Assembly (NCBI GenBank): GCA_024234675.1
Contig: JACKNU010000001.1
Coordinates: forward strand, 868,001 to 932,000
From: Pseudomonadales bacterium
GTDB taxonomy: Bacteria > Pseudomonadota > Gammaproteobacteria > Pseudomonadales > Halieaceae
Reading direction: 5' to 3'
Length of the DNA stretch: 64,000 nucleotides
Shown here: piece by piece, positions 9,038 to 17,410 of the stretch
Numbering within the stretch: position 1 is the first letter of the stretch
Layout of the letters: every line of letters starts with the position of its first letter
Notes under the pieces: model-generated
Databases searched by the model: none
What the model saw: the letters and a program-made list of their open reading frames with translations, nothing else
What the model was told of the DNA's origin: nothing
Made by a program: the position numbers and the translations under genes

Positions 9038-9591
9038 AGGGCTGCTGCCTCTGACTGCTGGCCGAGCTGCCGGGTGAGCCTGAACATCAGCGGCAGGAAC
9101 GCCCCCCACACCAGGGCCAGCACTGCCAGGGTAAGGGGCAGGCTGTAGCCGAACTCGACCGCGCCCAGGCGCTGTCCCGCCCAGTAATTCAGGGGAAACG
9201 CGACCATGCCGGCCAGTACACACAGCCGCGGCCGGGAGGCGAGATACGCAAGGCTGCGACCGAGCACACCTGCGAAAGCCAGCCACAGACAACAGAGCCA
9301 CAGAGGCACCAGCACCTGGCCGGGAAACTGGTACACCCCGGCGAGACTCAGGGCGGCGTCAACAGCTATGCCAAGGCCGCCCACACAGGCGAGTTGGCGC
9401 AGTTCCACCAGACGCTGCCGTGCGCAGGCCAGGTGCAACAGCAGCAGGCTCCCGGCCAGTGGCAGGAAGTCGCTGCGGCCAAATACCGTGCTGAACCACA
9501 CACTCTGGAACCACAGCGCGTTGAACCACACACTGTCGGAGAAGCGCGGCGTTGGGACGGCATTTGTTTCGAGGACCATTTCGGTGGGCAC
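9034..9591 (-). CDS. DUF2878-like integral membrane protein
   Basis: A 185-residue inner-membrane protein with about five hydrophobic segments (for example SLLLLHLACA, VPLWLCCLWLAFAGVLG, LCVLAGMVAFPLNYWAG, LTLAVLALVWGAFLPLMF). The layout and the FPLNYWAGQRLGAVEFG segment match DUF2878, a family often found beside chalcone-isomerase-like and cyclopropane-fatty-acid genes. Its N-terminus holds an unusual WFNALWFQSVWF repeat that mirrors an imperfect 30-base DNA repeat. It is the first gene of a three-gene minus-strand unit with the chalcone-isomerase-like gene and cti. Its role is unknown; membrane lipid modification is the inference from context. Confidence 0.7.
   Translation of the reverse strand: MPTEMVLETNAVPTPRFSDSVWFNALWFQSVWFSTVFGRSDFLPLAGSLLLLHLACARQRLVELRQLACVGGLGIAVDAALSLAGVYQFPGQVLVPLWLCCLWLAFAGVLGRSLAYLASRPRLCVLAGMVAFPLNYWAGQRLGAVEFGYSLPLTLAVLALVWGAFLPLMFRLTRQLGQQSEAAAL
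9492..9538. repeat. Imperfect 30-base direct repeat inside the DUF2878 gene
   Basis: GAACCACACACT occurs twice in this stretch with a period of about 30 bases, and a further GAACCACA lies between the two copies. On the coding (minus) strand this produces the tryptophan-phenylalanine-rich repeat at the protein N-terminus. Confidence 0.5.
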
Positions 9592-9672
9592 GGGTAGTTC
9601 CGATGACTCAGGCAGTATAGGTCTATACGCCCGGCACGAGGCACTGGATCAACCCTATCCCGCGGCCCGGCG

Positions 9673-11424
9673 CTATTCTATGCCCAGCTGCAGCTCCACG
9701 CCGGTGCCGCCCCCGGCCGCAAGGAATACGGTACGGGCCTCACCGGTAGGCTGGTAACCGGCCTCGGTAACGCTGGCCAGGAAGTCACGCCACAACTCCT
9801 CCAGGGACTCCACCTCGCCCTCGTGCACCAGGTAGGCGCACTTGAACGCCGGAACCTGGCGAATCTTGTACTGCTTGCCGGCCCGCGGCGCGCCAGCCGT
9901 AGGAAAGGCGACTTGCAGCGGGTTTTCGCCGGGCGGGCCCACCGAGATCAATTGCAGGGGGCCATCCACCCTGCCTCCGGACTTGAGCAGCGCAACCGCC
10001 ATGCGCATGCCGAGGTTTTTCATTTCGCCGGCCAGTTCCGCGGGGGATTTATCGTACTCCGTGTAGAACAGGGTCTGCCGCGGTACCGTGCGTACCGCCA
10101 CGGTGGCGGTGGCGTTGGCCGCCGCGGCATCGTCCGCGTCCGGCTCCACAGCTTGTGCCATCGATGTTGCTGAGACCCGCTTGTCCCGGGAGCCATAGCA
10201 GACGCTGACTATGCGCCTGGCTTCTGCTTTCGTGGCGGGCTCGGCCTCCATGAACTGCAGCCATTTGCCGGCCTGCTCGCTGGCGCCGCCGATCAGCGTG
10301 GCGTTGATAAATGACCGCCGGGCCGCCTGGCGGTCGCCGAGCTTGAGCTGGCTGATACCGAGCAACAGGTTGGCGCGGCTGACATATTTATCCGCCAGTT
10401 GCCGCTCACAGGCGCGCAACATGGTCTGTTGCATCGCCTGCCAGGACTCCTGCTCCATCTGTAATTGCGCGAGGTACAAATACAGTTCGATATCCCCGGA
10501 CAGGCGCGCGGCGCCCACCAGGGCCACAGTCGCCTTTTCCGTCTCCCTGGCCTGCAGCCAGAACTGGAAGAGCTTGCGATAATTCTGGCCGTTGGCCTCG
10601 ATGGTTTTCGCCCCCAAGGCAATGTCGATGATCTCGGCCGCGCCGTAGGGATCGCCGTTGACCGCATGCAGGTCGGCCAGCAGCAGGATGTCCTGCTCGC
10701 GAAACGGCACGCCCTTTTCCCGGGCCAGGTCAAGCTGGTCAAGCGCCTGTTTGCGTTTGCCCTGCTGCAGGTAAACAGATGCCAGCTGGTGCCAGGTGGC
10801 GGGGTCATCCGGCTCGGCCACCAGTAACTGCTGCAGTAATTCCTCACAGCGGTTATAGGCCCCCGCCTGGTAGTACAGGGCCAGGGCCTGGCGCTTCTGC
10901 GCGATTGTCAGGGCCAGGCCCTGGGCCCGTATGGGGTCCAGCGCCGCTACCACCCGTGACAGGTTCCCCAGCTGGTAATAGGCCTGCGCCAGCAGCAGGT
11001 AGTCGCCGACCTGCGGCACCAGCTTGATACGCAGTGCGCGCTCCAGGGTATCCGCCGCCGCGGCGTAGTTCTCGCTCAGCAGGTAGACCTGGGCCAGCTC
11101 CCGCAGCATCTCGCGGTTGGCGACATCTGCCAGCCCGGCGGCGGCGAGTGCGGTGCGATAGTACTCGATGGCCTTGTCGTACTCGCCCTCCTCCACATAG
11201 TGACGCGCCAGGTGCCGGCCGGCACTGGACTTGGCGTAGGCATCGGAGATCGACGCGATCTGGCGTTCCAGTTCCTCGATAGACAGGCCGGTGCCAGCGC
11301 CCAGGTTCGCACCGCTCTCGATGCGGATTTTGCTGCGGTACTGGCCCTCGTTATCCTGCGCAAGACCAGACAGCGGCGCCGCCAGCAGCAACAGCAACAG
11401 CGGAAGGTAGCGCCAGGCTGGCAT
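9673..11424 (-). CDS. TPR protein with C-terminal effector-binding-like domain (TonB2 system)
   Basis: A secreted protein of about 583 residues, last gene of the TonB2-type operon. The ATG at 11424 starts a clear signal peptide (hydrophobic run of leucines ending SGLAQ); an ATG at 11439 overlapping the tonB stop is an alternative. After the signal, residues about 60-390 are tetratricopeptide-like helical repeats (ARHYVEEGEYDKAIEYYRTAL and similar units). A short linker leads to a separate C-terminal domain (about 430-583) with a CAYLVHEGEVESLEELW stretch like the GyrI/SOUL small-molecule-binding fold. TPR proteins are known partners in Vibrio and Shewanella TonB2 loci. The C-terminal fusion is unusual, and its ligand is unknown. 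Confidence 0.75.
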   Translation of the reverse strand: MPAWRYLPLLLLLLAAPLSGLAQDNEGQYRSKIRIESGANLGAGTGLSIEELERQIASISDAYAKSSAGRHLARHYVEEGEYDKAIEYYRTALAAAGLADVANREMLRELAQVYLLSENYAAAADTLERALRIKLVPQVGDYLLLAQAYYQLGNLSRVVAALDPIRAQGLALTIAQKRQALALYYQAGAYNRCEELLQQLLVAEPDDPATWHQLASVYLQQGKRKQALDQLDLAREKGVPFREQDILLLADLHAVNGDPYGAAEIIDIALGAKTIEANGQNYRKLFQFWLQARETEKATVALVGAARLSGDIELYLYLAQLQMEQESWQAMQQTMLRACERQLADKYVSRANLLLGISQLKLGDRQAARRSFINATLIGGASEQAGKWLQFMEAEPATKAEARRIVSVCYGSRDKRVSATSMAQAVEPDADDAAAANATATVAVRTVPRQTLFYTEYDKSPAELAGEMKNLGMRMAVALLKSGGRVDGPLQLISVGPPGENPLQVAFPTAGAPRAGKQYKIRQVPAFKCAYLVHEGEVESLEELWRDFLASVTEAGYQPTGEARTVFLAAGGGTGVELQLGIE

Positions 11425-11428
11425 CAAC

Positions 11429-12112
11429 TCAGTCAACATTGGGCATATTGGTGGGGTAGTTCTGCCAGGACACCTCGACGCGCTGGGTAAGCACTACCCT
11501 GCGCGACAGCTTGTCGTCGAAATTCACGCTGTAACGCCAGTCCGACACCGCGGCAACCACCTTTTCCTCGAACACGCCCCGGGGGTTGGCATCCAGCACC
11601 CGGACATCGCTGGTAGTGCCCTCGGCGGTCACCCTGAACTCCACCAGTACCCAACCGCTGATCTTGTTTTCCCAGGCCACGTCCGGCACGTTCGGCTTGC
11701 GGGTATCGAATGGTATGACTTCGATATAGCCCTGGGCATCCTCGCCGCCACCGGCGGCGGCCACCGCTATGCCCGCCCTGCCTACCGGCCCGTTCCAGCG
11801 ATCGCCCGCGGACTGGATCTTGATCTCGCCCACGCCCAGGTCCAGGGCCGCTATTTCCAGCTCCGGGGCCGGCTCGGGGGTAGGTGGCGCCACCTGCAGG
11901 GCCTCCATAATGGGTTCCTCCAGCGGCTCCTCCGGTGGCTCCTCCTCGGGTTCGGGTTCTTCCTCCTCCCGCTCCGGTGGCGGCACCTCCACCAGGGTGT
12001 GCAGCGGCAACACCACGTCCTGCTGCTGGCGGCTCTCGATCAGGCCCTGCATGAACAGGAAGATCGCCACGGTGATGGCCACAGCACCCAGCAGGGCAAG
12101 GAAATAGCGCAC
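11429..12112 (-). CDS. tonB2: TonB2-type energy transducer
   Basis: A 227-residue protein with one N-terminal membrane anchor (about residues 5-22), a proline/glutamate-rich spacer (PPPEREEEEPEPEEEPPEEP region, 48-75) and a C-terminal TonB domain (about 135-227) containing GWVLVEFRVTAEG. It spans the periplasm and passes proton-motive-force energy to outer-membrane receptors. The short length fits TonB2 more than TonB1. The start is GTG at 12112, 14 bases after the ExbD stop. It probably energises TonB-dependent receptors such as the one at 51.6 kb, but that pairing is inference. Confidence 0.88.
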   Translation of the reverse strand: MRYFLALLGAVAITVAIFLFMQGLIESRQQQDVVLPLHTLVEVPPPEREEEEPEPEEEPPEEPLEEPIMEALQVAPPTPEPAPELEIAALDLGVGEIKIQSAGDRWNGPVGRAGIAVAAAGGGEDAQGYIEVIPFDTRKPNVPDVAWENKISGWVLVEFRVTAEGTTSDVRVLDANPRGVFEEKVVAAVSDWRYSVNFDDKLSRRVVLTQRVEVSWQNYPTNMPNVD

Positions 12113-12126
12113 GGCCGGCTAACCGC

Positions 12127-12537
12127 TCACCCGGCCTTCTTGTCGGCGGCTATGGCAATTGCCTCGACACCCGCCAGCCGCACCTGGTCCATGACATCCA
12201 CCAGCATGCGCGTGGAGGCCTCTTCATCGGACTGGATAATAACCGAACCCTCGGGGTTGTCGGCGTGCAGGCGCGCCACGATAGCCCGCACCGAGCGCGG
12301 ATCCACGGGGCGACGGTCTATCCACACTTCCCCGGCGGCGGTAATGGCGATGAAGATATTGGCATTTTCCTGCTGCGACGCGGTCTCCGCCTGCGGCGAG
12401 TTCACCGTCACTCCCGACTCCTTGACGAAGGAGGTGGTGACGATAAAAAAGATCAGCATGATGAACACGATGTCCAGCATGGGGGTCATGTCCAGCTCGG
12501 TTTCTTCCGCCGCCGGCAGGTGACGTCTGGCAGTCAT
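12127..12537 (-). CDS. exbD2: ExbD-type biopolymer transport protein
   Basis: A 136-residue inner-membrane protein with the ExbD layout: a cytoplasmic N-terminus, one membrane helix (about residues 20-40) that carries the essential Asp in DMTPMLDIVF, and a periplasmic domain. ExbD works with ExbB as a proton-driven motor for TonB. The ATG at 12537 overlaps the ExbB stop as ATGA, so the two are translated together; a longer frame upstream is an antisense-like shadow of exbB and was not used. Confidence 0.92.
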   Translation of the reverse strand: MTARRHLPAAEETELDMTPMLDIVFIMLIFFIVTTSFVKESGVTVNSPQAETASQQENANIFIAITAAGEVWIDRRPVDPRSVRAIVARLHADNPEGSVIIQSDEEASTRMLVDVMDQVRLAGVEAIAIAADKKAG

Positions 12538-13094
12538 GGGCGCACTCCCTCTGTGTGTTCCACCCTGTGCTGTTGCAGGGTCAGGCGATCCACCAGGCGG
12601 CCGGTCTCCGCATCCGCCAGCTGGCGCAGGCGCACGGTGAAATAAATACCGGTGAGGGCCACCACCAGCCCCGCCATGGTGGGTATGGTGGCGCGGTAGA
12701 CACCGCGAGCCATCGCCTGGGCGTCGTCGTTGCCACTGACCGCGATGACCTCGAACACCCCTATCATGCCCACCACCGTTCCCAGCAGGCCCAACAGCGG
12801 GCACAGGGCGACCAGCACCTTGATCAGCGGCAACATGAGGTGCAGTTGCATGTGCACTTCCGACACCATGGCCTCGCGAATTTTTTTCGCCCGCCAGGAC
12901 CAGCGATCATCCCGGGCCTGCCACTGGGCGACCAGCCCCGGCGCACGGCGCGGCCAGACCAGGCGCAGGAACCACAGGCGCTCCAGTATCAGCAGCCACA
13001 GCAGCAGGCAGGTGGCAAACAGCACCCACAAGACCGGTCCGCCCTGGTCGACGAAATCCTGTATGGCGTGGTAGACAGACAGCAACTGGGGCAT
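12534..13094 (-). CDS. exbB2: ExbB/TolQ-type proton channel protein
   Basis: A 186-residue inner-membrane protein with three hydrophobic helices: about 17-40 (GPVLWVLFATCLLLWLLI), about 95-125 (LCPLLGLLGTVVGMIGVF) and about 140-160. The GLLGTVVGMI signature is that of MotA/TolQ/ExbB stator channels. The ATG at 13094 lies just downstream of the TtpC-like stop. It forms the proton-channel part of the TonB2 motor with ExbD. Its short length compared with E. coli ExbB (244) is typical of TonB2 systems. Confidence 0.9.
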   Translation of the reverse strand: MPQLLSVYHAIQDFVDQGGPVLWVLFATCLLLWLLILERLWFLRLVWPRRAPGLVAQWQARDDRWSWRAKKIREAMVSEVHMQLHLMLPLIKVLVALCPLLGLLGTVVGMIGVFEVIAVSGNDDAQAMARGVYRATIPTMAGLVVALTGIYFTVRLRQLADAETGRLVDRLTLQQHRVEHTEGVRP

Positions 13095-13095
13095 G

Positions 13096-14505
13096 TCAGT
13101 TACCGCCCTGGCTCTCGGCATGGCGCGCCAGGACGCCCGCGCACTGCTCGTCCAGCCGCTGGATCATGGAACGCGACAGGGTATTGATGAGGCTGTGCCC
13201 GAATAGCAGGGGTATGGCCACCACCAGGCCGAGGACGGTGGTCACCAGGGCCTGGGATATGCCCCCGGCCATCAACTTGGGATCGCCGGTACCGAACAGG
13301 CTGATCGCCTGGAAAGTCAGGATCATGCCGGTAACCGTACCCAGCAGACCCAGCAGGGGTGAAGTGGCGGCCAGCAGCTTGATCAGGCCATTGCCGCGCT
13401 CCAGGGCGGGAATCTCCGCCAGTACCGCCTCGTCCAGTTTCAGCTGCAGTATGTCTTCGTCGTCCAGGGACACCCCCTGTACCGCGCCCAGCACCCTGCC
13501 CAGCGGGTTGCTGCGCCGGGGGCTGTCCAGGTCGCGCATCTGGGACTTCATCCGCAGGTAGACGAAGCCCAGGTACAGGGTACGCCACAGGGTGAGCAAC
13601 AGGCCGAAGGCTCCCAGGAACAGGATGATCAGGGCAATCGAGCCGCCCTGTTCGATGCGCTCCTGCAGGCCCGGGGTATAGGCCAGCATGCCCAGCAGAT
13701 TGCCATGGGTGGGGTCAACCGTGATGGGGGCCACGCCCCCGGCCTGCTCGCTGAAAGCCCGCGCCTCGGCCCGGTAGCGGGCCGGAGGCTGGCGACTCAG
13801 GCGCAGCAACTCGCCGGTTTCGGGCACGTAGCGCAGGAAGTCGCCGTCGCTGTAGGCAGAGAAGGTCCCCACCCGCAATACCGTCGCCGTGCTGGCGCTG
13901 CCATCGGCCGCCACCACCGGCGCCTCAAACAGCGCCACCTTGCCCGCCTCGGTCATCTCCTGCTGCAGCAACAACCACAGGGTCTCGATATCGGCTATGG
14001 TGGGCTGGTCGCGCACTCCGGCAAGTGCCGCCAGTTCGGCACTGCGCTCGGGAAGCTGGGCGGTAATCATGGAAGCCTGCAGCACGGCGGCGAAATCCCC
14101 GGAGAACTCGTGGTAGGTGGTAGCCAGGTCACCCAGCTCCTGCACCAGCTGCTGCAATTGTTTTTCCAGGCCGGCTATGTCCGTCTTGTTCTGCCCGGTG
14201 ACCGCCACCAGCGGCTGGTTCTGCTGCTGCCGGCGCTCGAAATCGCGCCTGGCCTGGGCCAACAACTCCTCCTGCCGGCGCTTGTCCCGCAGGAATTCCT
14301 GCTCCCGCCGGGTGTTGAGCTCGCGCTGGTGCCGCTGCTGCTGGCGCACCGCGTCCAGCAACTGGTCCAGGTTGCTTATCTGGGGCGCAGCGGCCGCAGG
14401 CTCTGGCGTCTCCTGGGCCTGGCTGGTCGCGCCCAAACAAGCGCAGGCAACGCAGGTTGCCAGCAGCAGCGGCAGGCGACGCAGCATCCCGGTCAGGCTG
14501 CTCAT
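13096..14505 (-). CDS. ttpC: TtpC-like ExbB-family protein with long periplasmic region
   Basis: A 469-residue protein. It has a signal peptide (about 1-30), a long coiled-coil periplasmic region rich in Arg/Gln/Glu (about 45-140), a globular part, and then a C-terminal ExbB/MotA-like channel domain with three membrane helices (about 285-310, 375-400 and 420-440), including SPLLGLLGTVTGMI. This extended ExbB-like protein with the second ExbB/ExbD/TonB set is the signature of the Vibrio TonB2/TtpC system. Its ATG overlaps the DUF3450 stop as ATGA. In Vibrio, TtpC is needed for TonB2-driven iron uptake; the same role is inferred here. Confidence 0.88.
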   Translation of the reverse strand: MSSLTGMLRRLPLLLATCVACACLGATSQAQETPEPAAAAPQISNLDQLLDAVRQQQRHQRELNTRREQEFLRDKRRQEELLAQARRDFERRQQQNQPLVAVTGQNKTDIAGLEKQLQQLVQELGDLATTYHEFSGDFAAVLQASMITAQLPERSAELAALAGVRDQPTIADIETLWLLLQQEMTEAGKVALFEAPVVAADGSASTATVLRVGTFSAYSDGDFLRYVPETGELLRLSRQPPARYRAEARAFSEQAGGVAPITVDPTHGNLLGMLAYTPGLQERIEQGGSIALIILFLGAFGLLLTLWRTLYLGFVYLRMKSQMRDLDSPRRSNPLGRVLGAVQGVSLDDEDILQLKLDEAVLAEIPALERGNGLIKLLAATSPLLGLLGTVTGMILTFQAISLFGTGDPKLMAGGISQALVTTVLGLVVAIPLLFGHSLINTLSRSMIQRLDEQCAGVLARHAESQGGN

Positions 14506-15278
14506 GATTCACCCCCGGCAACCGGCATGGGCAGGTTCAGCAACTGCGGCGCGGTGAGATTCTGGGCCACTCGCAGGGCCTGGGCCAGGTCCCGGTTATA
14601 GCGGTCGTCCAGCGGCAGCCAGGCCTGCTCTGTGCGGTCCCAGTAACCGCTGGCCTCCCCGTCCAGGGTCTGGAAATACAGCGCCACTCGCCCGACACGC
14701 AGGTACTCCACCGACAGCTCCCTGCCGTCAAACTCCAGGGGGCCGCGCCAGGACTCTATGTTGTCCCCGTAGTCCTGTTCCAGCTGGTAGGCTTCCAGCA
14801 ACAGCCGGAACTTGGCGGTCACCGAGAGTTCGGGGCGGCGCAGTCGCGCCTTGAGATCCAGCACGGCGTTGATGCGCTCGGTCTGGTGGAAAGGCATATC
14901 CAGCGCGACGAACTGCTCCAGGGCATCCGCCATGCTGCGCATCAGGGGCACTATGCGTTGCTGGGTGATACGCGCCTGGGCGATCTGCTCTCGCAGTTCG
15001 TCCAGGCGCTCCTCCTGCGCCCGCTGCAACTCCTCCAGTTCCCGGGTGTAGGCCGCCTGGTACTCGGAGCCATCGAGCAGCTTGCGGTACTCTTCCAGCA
15101 TATTCCGGGTCTCCCGGGACAACTGGTCTATCTTCTGCTGGGAAGCGGCGGCGCTGTCGTTGGTAGCCGCCACCACTCCCAGGCTGTCCTTCAGTTCCGC
15201 AGCTCCGGCGTCCAGGCAGAGCAGCAGCGCCAGCGAACCCGCGGCGCGGGCCAGTCGCGTTGATTCAAACAGAGGCAT
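14502..15278 (-). CDS. DUF3450 periplasmic coiled-coil protein
   Basis: A 258-residue secreted protein with a signal peptide ending DAGAA and a long coiled coil (about residues 40-110, many Glu/Gln/Arg). It then has a globular domain with FQTLDGEASGYWDRTEQAW, which is characteristic of DUF3450 as I recall it. DUF3450 is the usual first gene of TtpC-type TonB operons and probably acts in the periplasm with TtpC. An AGGAAA Shine-Dalgarno precedes the ATG at 15278. Its exact role is not established. Confidence 0.82.
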   Translation of the reverse strand: MPLFESTRLARAAGSLALLLCLDAGAAELKDSLGVVAATNDSAAASQQKIDQLSRETRNMLEEYRKLLDGSEYQAAYTRELEELQRAQEERLDELREQIAQARITQQRIVPLMRSMADALEQFVALDMPFHQTERINAVLDLKARLRRPELSVTAKFRLLLEAYQLEQDYGDNIESWRGPLEFDGRELSVEYLRVGRVALYFQTLDGEASGYWDRTEQAWLPLDDRYNRDLAQALRVAQNLTAPQLLNLPMPVAGGES

Positions 15279-15361
15279 CCGAACGTTTCCTGATTTTTTG
15301 TCGTTATCGCGTCCATGGTAGCAGGGCCCGGGCCGGGTTCACACAGCCGTCTACCGCCATA

Positions 15362-16348
15362 TCAGTACGCAAGCTTGCGCAGTTTGCGCAATTGTTCCAG
15401 CGGCGGCAGATCGTAGCGGGAACGGAAGCTATCGATAACCACCAGCATTTCCCGGTACAGGAAATCATGGGGCGGTGAATGGCTGACGCGCTCATGATTG
15501 ACCATCACGTATTTTACCGTGACCTCCTCGCCCTCCGGCAGTGGCAGGGCGATCAGGTCCTTGCTGATGTCATCCTGTTCCATGAACAGCGGCGGGGCCG
15601 GAAACAGGTAATCGGAGTGGCGGACAACCTGCACTGCTGTATACAACTGATCCGTCTTCAGGTTGGGCGCCACTTCCTTCAGATGTTGGGCAACCTTCGA
15701 GTTGCGACTGGCGTGGAACTGGATTTCCTGGAGTTCGTCCATGCTCAGCTGTACATGGGGAAACCTCAAAACGTTCTCCCAGGTGATTTTCTGGCCCTCC
15801 AGGGGATGACCCTTGCGGGCGAACAGCGTGGGCGGAGCAAAGCCGATGGTCGTCAAACGGAGTTCGCCGGGATAGGCCTGCCTCTCGGCCTGCAGCAGGA
15901 AGTCCAGCTTGCCGTTACTGAGCTGCTCAAAGGGATCATCGACCCGCGACAGGGTCGCCAGGCGGACACCCGGTGCCCGCCCCTGCAAGCGCTCCAGCAA
16001 CATCGGCAGCAGCCAGATACCCATATGGCCCTGCACCAGCAGGTTGAACTGGCCCACATAAGTGAGTGGATCGAAACTGGCCGGGGCGAACATGTCCTGC
16101 ACCGCCAGTAGCACCTGGGGGAGCTGCGCCGCCAACTGCTCGGCCCGGGGCGTAGGGATCATACTGCTGCCCCGGCGCACGAACAGCGGGTCGCCAAATA
16201 GCTCGCGCAAACGGCCGAGGGTCTTGCTCATGGCCGACTGGGTAATGAACAGCCGCTCCGCGGCCCGGGACACGCTGCGCTCCTCCAGCAGCGCTTCCAA
16301 CGCCACCAGCAGGTTGAGGTCCAGGCGGCCCAGTTCCCTTATATCCAT
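15362..16348 (-). CDS. LysR-family transcriptional regulator
   Basis: A 328-residue LysR-type regulator. The N-terminal winged helix-turn-helix (about residues 7-66, with SVSRAAERLFITQSAMSKTLGRLRELFGDPLFVRR) is textbook. The C-terminal part is a periplasmic-binding-like effector domain with no known ligand. A perfect inverted repeat lies 19-35 bases upstream of its ATG, a typical place for autoregulation. Divergent from it is a 33-codon gene, and downstream on the same strand is the TonB2 operon, so either could be a target. Confidence 0.93.
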   Translation of the reverse strand: MDIRELGRLDLNLLVALEALLEERSVSRAAERLFITQSAMSKTLGRLRELFGDPLFVRRGSSMIPTPRAEQLAAQLPQVLLAVQDMFAPASFDPLTYVGQFNLLVQGHMGIWLLPMLLERLQGRAPGVRLATLSRVDDPFEQLSNGKLDFLLQAERQAYPGELRLTTIGFAPPTLFARKGHPLEGQKITWENVLRFPHVQLSMDELQEIQFHASRNSKVAQHLKEVAPNLKTDQLYTAVQVVRHSDYLFPAPPLFMEQDDISKDLIALPLPEGEEVTVKYVMVNHERVSHSPPHDFLYREMLVVIDSFRSRYDLPPLEQLRKLRKLAY

Positions 16349-16366
16349 CCTTTAAGCCCCGCCAAA

Positions 16367-16383
16367 TATGAATGATATTCATA
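16367..16383. promoter_or_regulatory. Perfect 7-3-7 palindrome, candidate LysR operator
   Basis: TATGAAT-GAT-ATTCATA is an exact inverted repeat between the LysR gene (start 16348) and the divergent small gene (start 16485). It fits the T-N11-A dyad bound by LysR regulators. A second palindrome, TGAATTCA, follows at 16391-16398. Confidence 0.6.
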
Positions 16384-16484
16384 GTACACCTGAATTCATG
16401 CCATTTGAAGAATTGAGGGGTCGCCTATACATTGTTCAGTAGCCGGACAGATTGCTGACCGGCGCCAATAGAGAGGTGAACATC

Positions 16485-16586
16485 ATGGCTATTATTCTTT
16501 CACTGTTTGCATCGGTGCTGGCCCTGGCCGTATGGCAGGAAGAGCACGCTGGCGAAGAAGCGGAATGCGGCAAAAAAGGCTGTTAA
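16485..16586 (+). CDS. 33-residue hydrophobic microprotein with Cys-containing tail
   Basis: A short gene with a good Shine-Dalgarno (GAGAGGTG, 7 bases before the ATG). It encodes one hydrophobic helix (IILSLFASVLALAVW), then an acidic stretch (EEHAGEEAE) and a tail CGKKGC. I do not recognise it. A single membrane helix with a terminal Cys pair suggests a small inner-membrane protein that could bind metal or form a disulfide. It is divergent from the LysR gene across the palindrome, so it is a possible direct target. Confidence 0.5.
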   Translation: MAIILSLFASVLALAVWQEEHAGEEAECGKKGC

Positions 16587-16661
16587 GGCGGCCTAGAGTA
16601 ACCCTTCCCCCTGACCAGCTACCTGCACAAGCCCGTCAACCGCGGGACGCAGTTAGCTGGC

Positions 16662-17300
16662 TTACTTGCCTGCTACGCGCGTGTGTAACAGCGCCGCCCA
16701 GGAACCGAACATTATTTCATATCCGATAGACGCGGTTCTGGACATGGCCACGGAGGTCATTGTGCGACTGTCGCGAATCACCGCCAGCAGGGCCCCACTG
16801 TCCTGTTGATACAGCCTGAACTCAACGAAGACTTCCACCACATCCCGGGAACCTGCTGACAGCATCTCGCCGCCGATAGTCGCGGCATTGGGTCGCCCCG
16901 GCGCGATACGCGTGACTTTAGCCGCAATGCGCAGCACCCCAGTTCCCTGTGCCGCGCGCCCATAGCCTGCGAAAGCCTGGTCCATCGCCGCGGCCCAGTC
17001 CTTCTGCATGGCCCGCTGGCGCTCGGGTGTCATCAGCCAGTCGCCCTTGGTCGTCCCCATCACCAGGGTCTGTGGGATATCCACGTCGCTGACGTCCAGC
17101 GGTGTGATATCCAGCGTGCGGTAGCTGGCGAGTTGCGCGTCCCGGGCGACGAAGGCCTGGGCAAAGCCCGTGCCCGTCACCGGGTAAAGCTCGGCCGGGG
17201 CGAACTCGGCACTGGCCTGGCCATTCATGGTGGGTGTGCTGCAAGCGCTCGCAAAGCCCAGCAGGCAAGCCAATAAAACCACTGGTGTCAATCTGTCCAT
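16662..17300 (-). CDS. DUF3313-like outer-membrane lipoprotein
   Basis: A 212-residue lipoprotein. The ATG at 17300 gives a signal peptide with lipobox LGFASAC, so the mature N-terminus is a lipidated Cys near residue 20. The body has the ASYRTLDITPLDVSDVDI and VEVFVEFRLYQQDSGALLAVIRDSR segments, which resemble DUF3313 lipoproteins; I am moderately sure of that family. It probably sits at the outer membrane. It is separated from the MMPL operon by a clear terminator, so it is transcribed on its own. Confidence 0.7.
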   Translation of the reverse strand: MDRLTPVVLLACLLGFASACSTPTMNGQASAEFAPAELYPVTGTGFAQAFVARDAQLASYRTLDITPLDVSDVDIPQTLVMGTTKGDWLMTPERQRAMQKDWAAAMDQAFAGYGRAAQGTGVLRIAAKVTRIAPGRPNAATIGGEMLSAGSRDVVEVFVEFRLYQQDSGALLAVIRDSRTMTSVAMSRTASIGYEIMFGSWAALLHTRVAGK

Positions 17301-17335
17301 GGTACTCGAAGCCTCCGTGTGTCTCGGGTGCGGAC

Positions 17336-17363
17336 AAAAAAAAGCCACCGCCAGATAGCGGTG
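17336..17363 (-). terminator. Rho-independent terminator after the MMPL transporter gene
   Basis: Read on the minus strand, a GCCACCGC stem pairs with GCGGTGGC around a six-base loop and is followed directly by a run of eight T. It lies 48 bases after the MMPL stop and closes the DUF1302-DUF1329-YCF48-MMPL operon. Confidence 0.85.
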
Positions 17364-17410
17364 GCCAGATTGTGGAACTGAGCCGATCTACTGGTAACCG
17401 GCCGCTATCC

